From Mesopusillimonas faecipullorum (lineage in GTDB: Bacteria; Pseudomonadota; Gammaproteobacteria; Burkholderiales; Burkholderiaceae_B): 64,000 nucleotides of DNA. The stretch lies in contig NZ_JACDXW010000002.1 in assembly GCF_020539505.1 (NCBI RefSeq), forward strand, positions 434,001-498,000, read 5' to 3'. Below are positions 22,609 through 30,479 of this stretch, piece after piece; within the stretch, counting starts at the first letter, position 1, and each line of letters begins with the position of its first letter. Below the pieces are notes generated by a model that was not told the origin of the DNA, made no database searches, and worked only from the letters and a program-made list of their open reading frames with translations. The translations under genes and the position numbers were made by a program.

Positions 22609-23424
22609 TTATTCGCTGTAATGCATGAACACCATCACTTGCCCCTGCTGCTGGCGGTATTGCCAATGCAACTTACGGCCGGATCTTTGCCAGGTCTCTG
22701 CTTGAAGTCCCTCCCTAGTCTCGGGCTTCCACCCCGCCAACTGCAGACGTCTGCGCATATCGACCAATGAGGCTGTCAATTCAGCAGCGCTGCGGTAGAT
22801 GGCCTGTTCAACCAGACGCCCCTCTTGCTGTTGCCGCACGTGCAGCAAAACCTGCCAATGACCCGGCAACCGAAACAGAGCCTTGAGCTCTCCCGGAGAG
22901 GATTGATGTTTTAGGGCCTTGGGCTCGGGAAGCAGCACAGATATCACTCCTGTGCTGCCCTTCCCGTCTGCGCTAAGCTGCGCCACCCAGTGTTGGCCCA
23001 TGAAATACCCGGACAGCAATAGGCTTGCGGGCAAACGCGTGAAAACCTGAAACCTCAATTTGTCATGCGCCAGTTCTGCAGCGGTTCTTTCCAGCGACCA
23101 AGGCGCTTTGAAATGCAGGTAATGCAGCTTGCTTTCCCAAAGTTGCGCGGTGAAAGGCTGAGACCATTGCACCTGCGGCTGCGACCAGAACGGAAACCCA
23201 GGCATTTCGCCGTGCGCAAGCATGGGCGTCGACCCCAAGGCTGTGAGCGCCACGCACGGCAGCTTCCACGAAGAACGCCTACGCCACAGCCGGCATGAGC
23301 GCCATCGGGCCGAGGCCCATATCGCCATCCTCCTATTTCTCGCAAGCAAACATGTGCTACCCGTGCCATCGCTGAACGACACAGACACTGAAGGTTTACG
23401 CACCCAGTAACTTGGCCTTTTCAT
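22609..23424 (-). CDS. Unknown protein encoded in the Tad operon
   Basis: A 271-residue protein I do not recognise. The start at 23424 is chosen because it overlaps the TadE-like stop in an ATGA and has GAGGTG five bases upstream. A second candidate ATG at 23328 sits directly behind AGGAGG. It would give a 239-residue product beginning with an arginine-rich stretch and a hydrophobic segment ending TPMLAHG, which looks like a signal peptide. The remainder is hydrophilic and Gln/Trp-rich (HWQYRQQQGQ near the C-terminus). Position between TadE-like and CpaB suggests a periplasmic or envelope accessory factor. Confidence 0.7.
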   Translation of the reverse strand: MKRPSYWVRKPSVSVSFSDGTGSTCLLARNRRMAIWASARWRSCRLWRRRSSWKLPCVALTALGSTPMLAHGEMPGFPFWSQPQVQWSQPFTAQLWESKLHYLHFKAPWSLERTAAELAHDKLRFQVFTRLPASLLLSGYFMGQHWVAQLSADGKGSTGVISVLLPEPKALKHQSSPGELKALFRLPGHWQVLLHVRQQQEGRLVEQAIYRSAAELTASLVDMRRRLQLAGWKPETREGLQAETWQRSGRKLHWQYRQQQGQVMVFMHYSE

Positions 23425-24221
23425 GGCTGCACCTCGTAATCGACGATGTGGTTCTGAGGCAGCCATTCTTGCCACCGAGTCAACCAATCAGAACCCGGGT
23501 TGGCTCTGCCCCAGGGCCGGTCTACTGCTTCCATGAAACCGCTTACACGCCCCGATAAGCCGTAAGAAGTCGCAGCCGCACGCGCCCAAGGCATACTTGC
23601 CTGCTCAAGCCGTTGACGTGTACTGATGTCATCATCCGCATGCCCTGCCCCTTCGAGTATGTAGGCATGTCTATGTATGGAAGGCAAAATACTGTCCATA
23701 GCACGCAAGCCGTCTCCCCATGCGGGCCCCGCTACCGGCTTGAGCGCATTTTGGAAGGCTATCCGCACACTTGCGTGCACTACGCCGTTGTCGCTCACTT
23801 TCCAATCGTTGCGCAGTTGCCCCGCCTGTAAACTTGCGCCCCCTGGTTGAGCTGCGGCCAAGAGCACATCAAGACGACTCACTTGGGCAGCTACCCCCTG
23901 TTCATCGGGCTTTAACAAGCTTTGCCCACGCCTATCCATCCAGCGGTGTTGCAAGCCATCGAAATAGGCGGCACGCACCAGTCCGCCCCAATCACCCTCT
24001 TTCTGTCGCACGGCGCTAAAGGCCAGATGACGGGCGGCATGACCTGCCTGCAGAGCAATGTCCTGTAAACGCCCAAGCCACGCAGTGGCTGCCCATAAAA
24101 GCAGCAGCGCCAGCATGGCCACAAGCAGCTCTACCAAAGCCTGCCCCGCAACCAGAGCACTCAGCCTAGCCAGCCCACCACCCGCAGATTGTCCGCAATG
24201 ATTCCTCAACCTCAAGGTCAT
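23421..24221 (-). CDS. TadE-like minor pilin/assembly protein
   Basis: A 266-residue protein with an N-terminal GQALVELLVAMLALLLLWA segment (about residues 26-45), the TadE/pseudopilin-like membrane anchor with a conserved Glu. The rest is periplasmic and poorly conserved. TadE and TadF are processed like pilins and needed for pilus assembly. It overlaps the TadG-like stop by 4 bp (24218-24221) and the next gene in the same way. Confidence 0.78.
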   Translation of the reverse strand: MTLRLRNHCGQSAGGGLARLSALVAGQALVELLVAMLALLLLWAATAWLGRLQDIALQAGHAARHLAFSAVRQKEGDWGGLVRAAYFDGLQHRWMDRRGQSLLKPDEQGVAAQVSRLDVLLAAAQPGGASLQAGQLRNDWKVSDNGVVHASVRIAFQNALKPVAGPAWGDGLRAMDSILPSIHRHAYILEGAGHADDDISTRQRLEQASMPWARAAATSYGLSGRVSGFMEAVDRPWGRANPGSDWLTRWQEWLPQNHIVDYEVQP

Positions 24222-25522
24222 GGAATCACCCCCGAAGCTGTGCCTTTGGGCTCGGCGCTCAGACGCGCTTGCCAGTAAGGCCTGAACAGATTCGCTTGCT
24301 CGGCTCGGCCATCTGAACGCTTGGAAGGCCGCCGAAAGTAAGCCTCAGCCGCTGCTTGGCTTGTATATTGGAGCCCTTGCGCACCAGACCTGGACAGACG
24401 TAAAGCAAAACCCACACTGGATTCCGCGAGAGCGGGAACATCCCACAAAGTCGGCAAGCCGCGACTGGGCCAACGTGCTCTATCTGCATAGGCACGTGAA
24501 TTGGCCAAGGGGTTGCCGTCATCACTGAGTAGGTTCCAGTCGGTGCTAGAAAGCACCCAACGCCAGAAGTCTTGCTGGGAAAAATCATCAGGCGCCTGCT
24601 CGGTATAGCTCACTGCCGCACCACCACCCCGCTCGGCGGGGATCCAGCCCCAACCCATTTCATACTCTCGAAAGTAGCAGCCAATCCATCGATTGGAGCG
24701 CAAGGCGTGATAAGACTGTGTGTCTATCGATTCCCACACGCCGGCCTCATTCAGCTCAGTTTGTCCCCTACGCCTAAGTTCGTGACGGCGTGTGGGGCAG
24801 CGTGCCTGTACCAGCCAAGCATTGCGCTCGGTATGGTTACGCGGCGCTAGAAAAGGGTGCAGGCCCGCCACCTCTTTAACTGAGGGCATCCAATGCTTGG
24901 GGCCATATGCTTTTAAGTAGCCTGGCCAAGCATCGTTCAAGATGGTCGCGTTTGTTTGGGTGTCGCCGTACTGCAGCGCCACCACTTCCGAAATGGCCGC
25001 CATACGCGCCTCAGGCAAGCCGGCCACGATGTCTTGTTGTACACCGGCCAGCATGTCATGAACCAAAGAGTCGTGTCGTGAAAAGGCCTGCGCCAACTGA
25101 CCTGTCCCTTCTCGCGCAAGCATGTCCAAACCTAGCGCAGGCAAGGAGGCCGCATAAGCCTGACCGTACGCTGGGCCAAACAACATGGCAATCAGATACA
25201 CAGGCGGGTTGCCCATACCGGCTTTGAGACTTTGGCTTCCCCCCAACATGGCCCAGCTTCCCAAGGTGAGTAGATGCGCCATTGCGACCTGATGAGCCGT
25301 CTGGGTGCGATTGAGCAAGGCCAACATGTTCAAAGCACGCGCCTGCGTCAACGCCCCGCTGTATGCCGCAGCATCCGCCGTATGCGTCAGCCGGGATTTT
25401 TCAGCCACAGCCTGACCCACCGAAAAATAGCGAGTCAGCGCCAAGGCTCCGACGGCGGCCAGCAACAAGCCCAACACCAGAGCCTGCCCTTGTTGTCGGC
25501 GATGTACCCGCTTGATTTTCAT
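24218..25522 (-). CDS. TadG-like pilus assembly protein
   Basis: A 434-residue protein with an N-terminal anchor QGQALVLGLLLAAVGALAL followed by VAEKSRLTHTADAAAYSGA. That stretch is typical of TadG-like proteins (one helix, then a large periplasmic region). Start: the ATG at 25522 has GAGG six bases upstream. An in-frame opening to 25708 is rejected because it runs through the 44-bp repeat and the inverted repeat after the pilin gene. TadG members are thought to anchor or organise the Tad machine. The 30 bp between the repeat and this start mirrors the spacing in front of flp. Confidence 0.78.
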   Translation of the reverse strand: MKIKRVHRRQQGQALVLGLLLAAVGALALTRYFSVGQAVAEKSRLTHTADAAAYSGALTQARALNMLALLNRTQTAHQVAMAHLLTLGSWAMLGGSQSLKAGMGNPPVYLIAMLFGPAYGQAYAASLPALGLDMLAREGTGQLAQAFSRHDSLVHDMLAGVQQDIVAGLPEARMAAISEVVALQYGDTQTNATILNDAWPGYLKAYGPKHWMPSVKEVAGLHPFLAPRNHTERNAWLVQARCPTRRHELRRRGQTELNEAGVWESIDTQSYHALRSNRWIGCYFREYEMGWGWIPAERGGGAAVSYTEQAPDDFSQQDFWRWVLSSTDWNLLSDDGNPLANSRAYADRARWPSRGLPTLWDVPALAESSVGFALRLSRSGAQGLQYTSQAAAEAYFRRPSKRSDGRAEQANLFRPYWQARLSAEPKGTASGVIP

Positions 25523-25552
25523 ACCTGCCCTCGCCTGCTTGCTGTGACGGCA

Positions 25553-25596
25553 CAGTGTGCGAGTAGTGCAAGCCGTCGACAATTCGCAAAAGCCGA
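25553..25596. repeat. 44-bp direct repeat, copy 1 (upstream of the TadG-like gene)
   Basis: A perfect 44-bp match to 26009-26052 in the same orientation. It contains GTCGAC and ends at an AAAAGCCGA block. It lies 30 bp upstream of the TadG-like ATG. The matching spacing suggests a duplicated promoter or leader for the two parts of the Tad operon. Confidence 0.95.
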
Positions 25597-25661
25597 AGTC
25601 CGCGAGAAATTTGCGCATGGGGCAAGCTGCGGCACGGGCAGCGTTTGGGCCGCAGACGCGA

Positions 25662-25710
25662 CAATGAGCGTCATCACGGCAAGCGGCGCATGGCATGATG
25701 ACGCTCATTG
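25662..25710. repeat. 15-bp inverted repeat at the 3' end of the pilin gene
   Basis: Perfect complementary arms at 25662-25676 and 25696-25710 with a 19-nt loop. The right arm includes the flp stop codon (25705-25707). No T-run follows on the minus strand, so it looks like an mRNA-stabilising or attenuating stem-loop rather than a full terminator. It could explain high pilin and low assembly-gene expression. Confidence 0.7.
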
Positions 25711-25977
25711 CCCGGCGCCGGCATTTCCGGTAAATGACTTCAGACTTTTTGCGGCAGCCTGACCCGCAGCGGCCTGGGCGGCAGTCTGGGCTGTCTGCGA
25801 TTGTGCCGAGCCATCCTCACCTGCCAGTTCTTGAGCCATGGCGGCAGTTTGTGAGCGTATGACTTGCCCGAAAAGTTGATATACCGCGATGGCGGCTACC
25901 GCTACCAAGGCGACGATAATCAAGTACTCGGTCATTCCCTGGCCGCGTTGGCCAAACCGCTTGTCTCTGACTTGCAT
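25705..25977 (-). CDS. flp: Flp-type type IVb pilin
   Basis: A prepilin of 90 residues. The leader MQVRDKRFGQRGQG ends at the Gly before MTEYLIIVALVAVAAIAVY, the class IVb cleavage site, and the Glu at mature position 3-like is present. The tail is rich in Gln, Ala and Ser and low in complexity. Start: the ATG at 25977 is preferred over 25992 because GGAGG lies five bases upstream of it. No prepilin peptidase (tadV/cpaA) gene is in the window, so processing needs an enzyme from elsewhere. Confidence 0.92.
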   Translation of the reverse strand: MQVRDKRFGQRGQGMTEYLIIVALVAVAAIAVYQLFGQVIRSQTAAMAQELAGEDGSAQSQTAQTAAQAAAGQAAAKSLKSFTGNAGAGQ

Positions 25978-26008
25978 AATGCCCTCCGACATGTGAATGT
26001 GAAGGAGT

Positions 26009-26052
26009 CAGTGTGCGAGTAGTGCAAGCCGTCGACAATTCGCAAAAGCCGA
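26009..26052. repeat. 44-bp direct repeat, copy 2 (upstream of flp)
   Basis: Identical to 25553-25596. It lies 31 bp upstream of the chosen flp start. Its left end overlaps the terminator stem at 26044-26053, so on the minus strand the stem and the element share sequence. Copy 1 has no partner for that arm, which suggests copy 2 is the original and copy 1 the duplicate. Confidence 0.95.
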
Positions 26053-26081
26053 GGAGGATGAGAGCATCCCACTCGGCTTTT
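26044..26081 (-). terminator. Terminator between pyrB and flp
   Basis: Ten-bp arms at 26044-26053 (AAAAGCCGAG) and 26072-26081 (CTCGGCTTTT) pair with an 18-nt loop. On both strands the stem ends in a T-rich run, so it can terminate pyrB on the minus strand just before the flp promoter element. Confidence 0.7.
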
Positions 26082-26110
26082 CTTACTGCAAAAGACAGAT
26101 CTAGCTAGGT

Positions 26111-27403
26111 TTAATCCAGGCCGTGAAAGGCGCTATCGTCGGGCCCTACATGACTGGGCGACTGCCAAGTGGCGTCCCTCAGCGAATGCTGTACCAAGCC
26201 TTCCACCCCCATCAGTACGGCAAAAATGGCCATGCGCACCGGGATGCCGTTATCGGCCTGACGGAAAATAGCCAGGCGCGGGTCAAGATTCAGATCGATG
26301 CTTAAATCATGTGCGTCCTCGCGGCTATCGCGAGGCAGAGGATGCATGATGATGGTTTCTGGCTTGGCGTAGCGATCAATGACAGCCTTATTGACTTGGA
26401 ATTCAGCGCTATAACCCTCAAGCTGCTCATCGGCAAAGCGCTCTTTTTGCACACGTGTGGCGTACACCACATCTGCTCCAGGCAGGCCTTCGGCCAAAGA
26501 AGAGGTTTGCTCTATGACATGGCCGTGCTTGCTGACCTGATCCAAGATGTAGTCGGGCATTTCCAGCCCTTTAGGAGCTATCAGCGTGAACTTCAAGCCC
26601 CGGTACAAGGCCAGCAACTTCAGCAAGGAATGCACGGTGCGGCCATATTTGAGGTCGCCCACCAGGGCAACATGTGCACCGTCCAGCAACTTACCCAATC
26701 GGGAAAACTCGGTCAGAATGGTGTACAGATCAAGCAGCGCTTGGCTGGGATGTTCGCCGGGCCCGTCACCGCCATTCACCACGGGGATATTCGTTGCACG
26801 GGCAAACTCGGCTACCGAGCCTTTTTCGGGATGACGTATGACCATGGCATCGACATAGCCGCTCATGACCCGGCTGGTATCGTAAATGGATTCACCCTTG
26901 GCCATAGAAGAGAAGGTGAAGCCCGTGGTGTCGCACACCGAACCGCCCAAACGGCAAAAGGCAGCGCCAAAACTCACCCGGGTACGCGTGCTGGCTTCGA
27001 AAAACAGGTTGCCCAATACAGCGCCTTCCAACACGCGCGAGACTTTCTGCCGGCGTGCAATAGGCTGCATAAGGTCGGCTATACGAAACAACTCTTCAAC
27101 AGATTCGCGTGAAAACTGATCTACCGACAGCAACTGATGTTTGCCTTCTACCGCAATGCGGTCGCGCAAAGGGCCAGACTGTGCGCTTTGCGCATATTTT
27201 TGCAGCAAGGCTTCGTTTTCAACGATTTCGCGTACAAACCGTTCGACGACTTCGGGCATGCTACGCGCCTCTTGCGAGTCTTCGGGCAGCAGCCAGGTAT
27301 CTAAAGCGCGACGCTTAACCCCTATACGCGCAGCAAATACATCACGCGTCAAATTCAGACGTCGCATCGCGTCGCGCAAGAAAACCTGCTGAGAGACAGA
27401 CAT
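26111..27403 (-). CDS. pyrB: Aspartate carbamoyltransferase with N-terminal helix-turn-helix-like extension
   Basis: It makes carbamoyl aspartate in pyrimidine synthesis. The catalytic chain has FEASTRTRVSFG (carbamoyl-phosphate site) and MHPLPRDSRED near the C-terminus. Ahead of it, residues 1 to about 60 form a predicted helix-turn-helix-like segment (MRRLNLTRDVFAARIGVKRRALDTWLLP) not needed for catalysis. Start: ATG at 27403, with GGGGTG upstream; an in-frame start at 27430 adds nine residues overlapping the palindrome. Total 430 residues. No pyrI or pyrC is adjacent. The enzyme call is firm; DNA binding by the extension is inferred. Confidence 0.95.
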   Translation of the reverse strand: MSVSQQVFLRDAMRRLNLTRDVFAARIGVKRRALDTWLLPEDSQEARSMPEVVERFVREIVENEALLQKYAQSAQSGPLRDRIAVEGKHQLLSVDQFSRESVEELFRIADLMQPIARRQKVSRVLEGAVLGNLFFEASTRTRVSFGAAFCRLGGSVCDTTGFTFSSMAKGESIYDTSRVMSGYVDAMVIRHPEKGSVAEFARATNIPVVNGGDGPGEHPSQALLDLYTILTEFSRLGKLLDGAHVALVGDLKYGRTVHSLLKLLALYRGLKFTLIAPKGLEMPDYILDQVSKHGHVIEQTSSLAEGLPGADVVYATRVQKERFADEQLEGYSAEFQVNKAVIDRYAKPETIIMHPLPRDSREDAHDLSIDLNLDPRLAIFRQADNGIPVRMAIFAVLMGVEGLVQHSLRDATWQSPSHVGPDDSAFHGLD

Positions 27404-27420
27404 AGGGCACCCCAATAAAA

Positions 27421-27439
27421 ATATACGCAATGCGCATAT
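27421..27439. promoter_or_regulatory. Near-perfect palindrome upstream of pyrB
   Basis: ATATACGCAATGCGCATAT has one mismatched pair (27425/27435) around a central A. It starts 17 bp upstream of the pyrB ATG in an AT-rich patch. A 12-bp part of it, TGCGCATATTTT, recurs inside pyrB at 27189-27200. Its location fits an operator at the pyrB promoter. Confidence 0.45.
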
Positions 27440-27582
27440 TTTATATTAGGGCTTGTCTATGCGCGGGAAAAATCAGCAAGCAAGATAAAGCCCCGTTGCC
27501 AAAATCCAACTTACTCCACTCTCATCATTCCTGATGCGTAATCACCGTCACGCATCACAAGTTCAGCAACGGCCCTTCCTCC

Positions 27583-29259
27583 TTAGTCAGCCGCCTTAGC
27601 TGAGCTCGGGAACCTCGACGCCGCACTTAACACCGCTAATACAGAGGCTGTCACAATGTTTGCATGCAGTCCTACACCGAAGCGTGTACCCGGCACACCG
27701 AGCATGGAGGCTTCTACAATGGCCAAGGCCAAGGCATCGGATCCCGCACCCAAACTGCGCTCTTCGTAACTATCGATGCGCAAGGGCACACCGATGGCCG
27801 CTATCGTCGCTGCAATCGGGCCGTTACCCGCCCCCGTGACGGTCTTAACCTTAGCCGCCTCATCCGCTAGTTCCAGACTTACGCCTTGCCCTTCCTTATG
27901 CTCGAACAAGCGATGGCTGCGATAGATGAAGTTAGACTGTTCCCTGACCGGAGCAAGATAAGTACGCTCGAATACTTCCCATATTTGCTCGCTGCTAAGC
28001 TCCGTTTCACTAGCGTCCGCCAAAGCCTGAACAATGGCGCTGAACTCCACTTGCATGCGGCGTGGCATGGTGATGCCATGATCACGCTGCAGCAAAAATG
28101 CGATTCCGCCTTTTCCGGACTGGCTATTCACTCGCACGATGCTGTCATAAGTGCGAGCTAAGTCTCTTGGATCTATTGGCAAATAAGGCACACGCCAAGG
28201 CGCATCAGCCTGGTGCGCGGCGAACCCCTTGGCAATGGCATCTTGATGAGAACCCGAAAACGCCGTGAATACGAGATCGCCCGCATAGGGATGACGTGGA
28301 TGAATGGGCAGCGCGGTACATTCCTCGGCCACACGGGCAACAGCCGCTATATCGGAAAAATCCAGGTTGGGTGCGATGCCCTGCGTATACAGGTTCAATG
28401 CCAGTGTCACCACATCAACGTTGCCGCTACGCTCTCCATTACCAAACAGACAGCCCTCGACTCGTTGTGCGCCGGCCAGCATGGCTTGTTCTGCACAAGC
28501 CACACCCGTGCCCCGATCATTGTGGGGGTGCACCGACAGGACAATGTGCTCGCGGCGCTCCAAGCGCCTGCTCATCCACTCAATTTGATCAGCGAAAACG
28601 TTAGGAGTAGAGACCTCTACCGTCGTTGGCAGGTTGATGATCATCGTTCGATTCGGCCCGGCATCTCAAGCGCGGATTGCAGCGTTGCACACAGCGAGCG
28701 AGACATCCAGTTCCGCCATACAGAACGTTTCAGGCGAATACTGCAAGATCCATTCTGTTTCCGGGTGAGCCGCAATCAACCGTTTGAACAGAGCAATGTG
28801 CCCCTCCACCATTGCGATAATCTGCGGCACACTCATGCCAAACACAATTTCGCGCCACGCGGGTGCAATGGCATTGTAGAAATGCACAATGACCCGCCGA
28901 GCACCGACTGCGCTGCGCACCGTTTCGCTAATCAGATCCTCACGCAATTGCGTCATGATCATAGGTGTGACGTCTTCGGGAATCTGCTTCGTTTCGATAA
29001 GGTGACGCACAATCTCAAAATCCGTGCGCGAGGCAGCCGGAAACCCGACCTCAATTTCTTTGAAGCCAATTCGCACCAGCTCATGGAACAAGCGCAATTT
29101 ACGTTCGCGGTTCATCGGCTCGAACAATGCCTGATTGCCGTCACGCAGGTCGGTGGATAACCAGATGGGGGCTTGCTTCAGTGTGCATGACGGCCATTGA
29201 CGATCAGCAAGATCGACTGAGGCAGCAGGAAGGTACTTAAAGGAGGGATCAGTCAGCAT
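27583..29259 (-). pseudogene. leuA: 2-isopropylmalate synthase split by an in-frame TGA
   Basis: It condenses 2-ketoisovalerate with acetyl-CoA, the first step of leucine synthesis. Codons run from ATG 29259 through DLRDGNQAL and the first half to AAIRA, then TGA at 28666-28668. In the same frame DAGPNRTMIINLPTTVEV follows and continues to 27583. With one residue at the stop the product would be 558 residues, normal for this LeuA type. A TGG (Trp) to TGA change is the simplest cause. The metal-binding HxH (VHPHNDRGTG) and the regulatory domain (GAGSDALALAIVEA) are intact, and no other disabling change was seen. It may be recently inactivated, or be translated by readthrough or restart at ATG 28644. 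Alcaligenaceae often have another leuA near ilvC. Confidence 0.85.
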
Positions 29260-29319
29260 GAAAATACTCTAAGGAAATCGTTGACACCCGACTCCCCTTG
29301 CTCGGCACAAGCTGACTAT

Positions 29320-29381
29320 GGTCGGGGTCAGGGGGAATCAGGATGGGTCATGGCACGACTAGACGCGCGCAGACCCCGACC
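29320..29381. repeat. Inverted repeat between leuA and the AraC-type gene
   Basis: Arms GGTCGGGGTC (29320-29329) and GACCCCGACC (29372-29381) are perfectly complementary and 42 nt apart. A second short inverted pair AAATAGA/TCTATTT lies at 29495-29519, next to the AraC-type start. Both are candidate operator or leader structures in the 277-bp divergent region; nothing else was recognised there. Confidence 0.4.
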
Positions 29382-29536
29382 GAAGGTCAGGCTTAGTAGC
29401 TCCTGTAGAAAAACGAGTGCGAACATGAGCAAACAGCCCTGGAAAATTGTTTCAGCACCCATGATAGGCTTGCGCAAAAAGTCCATCTACATAAAAATAG
29501 ACAAAATCTTTATCTATTTGGACAAATCACACTCAT

Positions 29537-30343
29537 ATGGGATTTTTCTCCCCAGAAGATGGAGGTCATGCACTCGACCTTACTGCGGCAGAGTTCAGAG
29601 ATTCGCCTGTATTCGGAGTCACCGTTCGTTACCCTGCAGGCCATGTGGTGCCTCTGCATACGCACGCTTATGGCCATCTGATCTATGCAGATCGCGGCCT
29701 GTTACGTGTTGAGGCCGAAAGTGGTCAATGGCTGGTTCCACCTACGGCAGCCGTCTGGCTACGGCCGAACGTACGACACCGTTTAGTGGTTTCTGTGGCC
29801 CTGCAAGCGCACGGCCTGTTCGTGCGCAAGGACGTTTGCGCCCGCCTACCAGTGGTCGATTGCGTCGTGTCTGTCGGCGGTCTACTGCGAGAGCTGATCA
29901 TCGCCTTGACCCAATCCGACAGTCAAGCCATGTCTTCTAAACGTATACGTTTGCTTGGCGAGCTAGTGCTCGAAGAATTGCAAGCCCAGCCGGTTCTCCC
30001 ACTTCATTTGCCGTGGCCAGCTGATAATGCTGGCAGCCCGATACAGCATGTGTGTCAAACCTTACTGGACAACCCAAGCGATACGAGCACGGCCGTCGAG
30101 TGGGCAAACAGACTGGCGATGGGCGATAAAACTTTCCACAGACGCTTTATGCAATCGACCGGCATGACCTTCGGAAAATGGCGTCAGCAACTACGACTGA
30201 CGTCATCGTTGACTCTATTGATGCAAGGGATACCGATTACACAGGTAGCGCTGGCAAGCGGCTACGATAGCCACAGCGCCTACACCACCGCATTCAGCAA
30301 ACAATTCGGACAACCACCCTCTTTGTTTTCAGCAAAGGTATAA
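29537..30343 (+). CDS. AraC-family transcriptional regulator with cupin sensor
   Basis: A 268-residue regulator. Residues about 20-90 form a cupin-like fold (PAGHVVPLHTHAYGHLIYADRG), a ligand-binding sensor. The C-terminal 100 residues are an AraC/XylS DNA-binding domain with two helix-turn-helix units (MGDKTFHRRFMQSTGMTFGKWR and ITQVALASGYDSHSAYTTAF). The ligand is unknown. It is divergent from leuA, so leuA is a plausible target. Confidence 0.9.
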   Translation: MGFFSPEDGGHALDLTAAEFRDSPVFGVTVRYPAGHVVPLHTHAYGHLIYADRGLLRVEAESGQWLVPPTAAVWLRPNVRHRLVVSVALQAHGLFVRKDVCARLPVVDCVVSVGGLLRELIIALTQSDSQAMSSKRIRLLGELVLEELQAQPVLPLHLPWPADNAGSPIQHVCQTLLDNPSDTSTAVEWANRLAMGDKTFHRRFMQSTGMTFGKWRQQLRLTSSLTLLMQGIPITQVALASGYDSHSAYTTAFSKQFGQPPSLFSAKV

Positions 30344-30408
30344 AGTCATATAAAAATCACGCTCTCGAAATGGCCAGCGGCCAGGAACGCCCCCCCTGCG
30401 CGCATGAA

Positions 30409-30448
30409 ATAAAAAACCGGCTAGGGTAGTAATAACACCCTGCCGGTT
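30409..30448 (-). terminator. Intrinsic terminator after the 201-residue lipoprotein gene
   Basis: Arms AACCGGCTAGGGT (30415-30427) and ACCCTGCCGGTT (30437-30448) form a stem with one bulged base. On the minus strand a TTTTTTATTT run follows, as expected for rho-independent termination of the lipoprotein transcript. Confidence 0.8.
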
Positions 30449-30479
30449 CAACTCGTTTAGCGTCAACTGTGAGACAGCG

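Noticed and set aside
25523-25708. Longer TadG-like start at 25708
   Set aside because: It would translate the 44-bp repeat and the hairpin; the ATG at 25522 has a ribosome site and begins the family-like sequence.
28645-28668. Selenocysteine at the leuA TGA
   Set aside because: LeuA has no selenocysteine history and no hairpin was identified just after the TGA; a nonsense change is simpler.
29281-29712. 143-codon frame between leuA and the AraC-type gene
   Set aside because: It runs out of frame through the start of the AraC-type gene, has a poor start region and no known domain.
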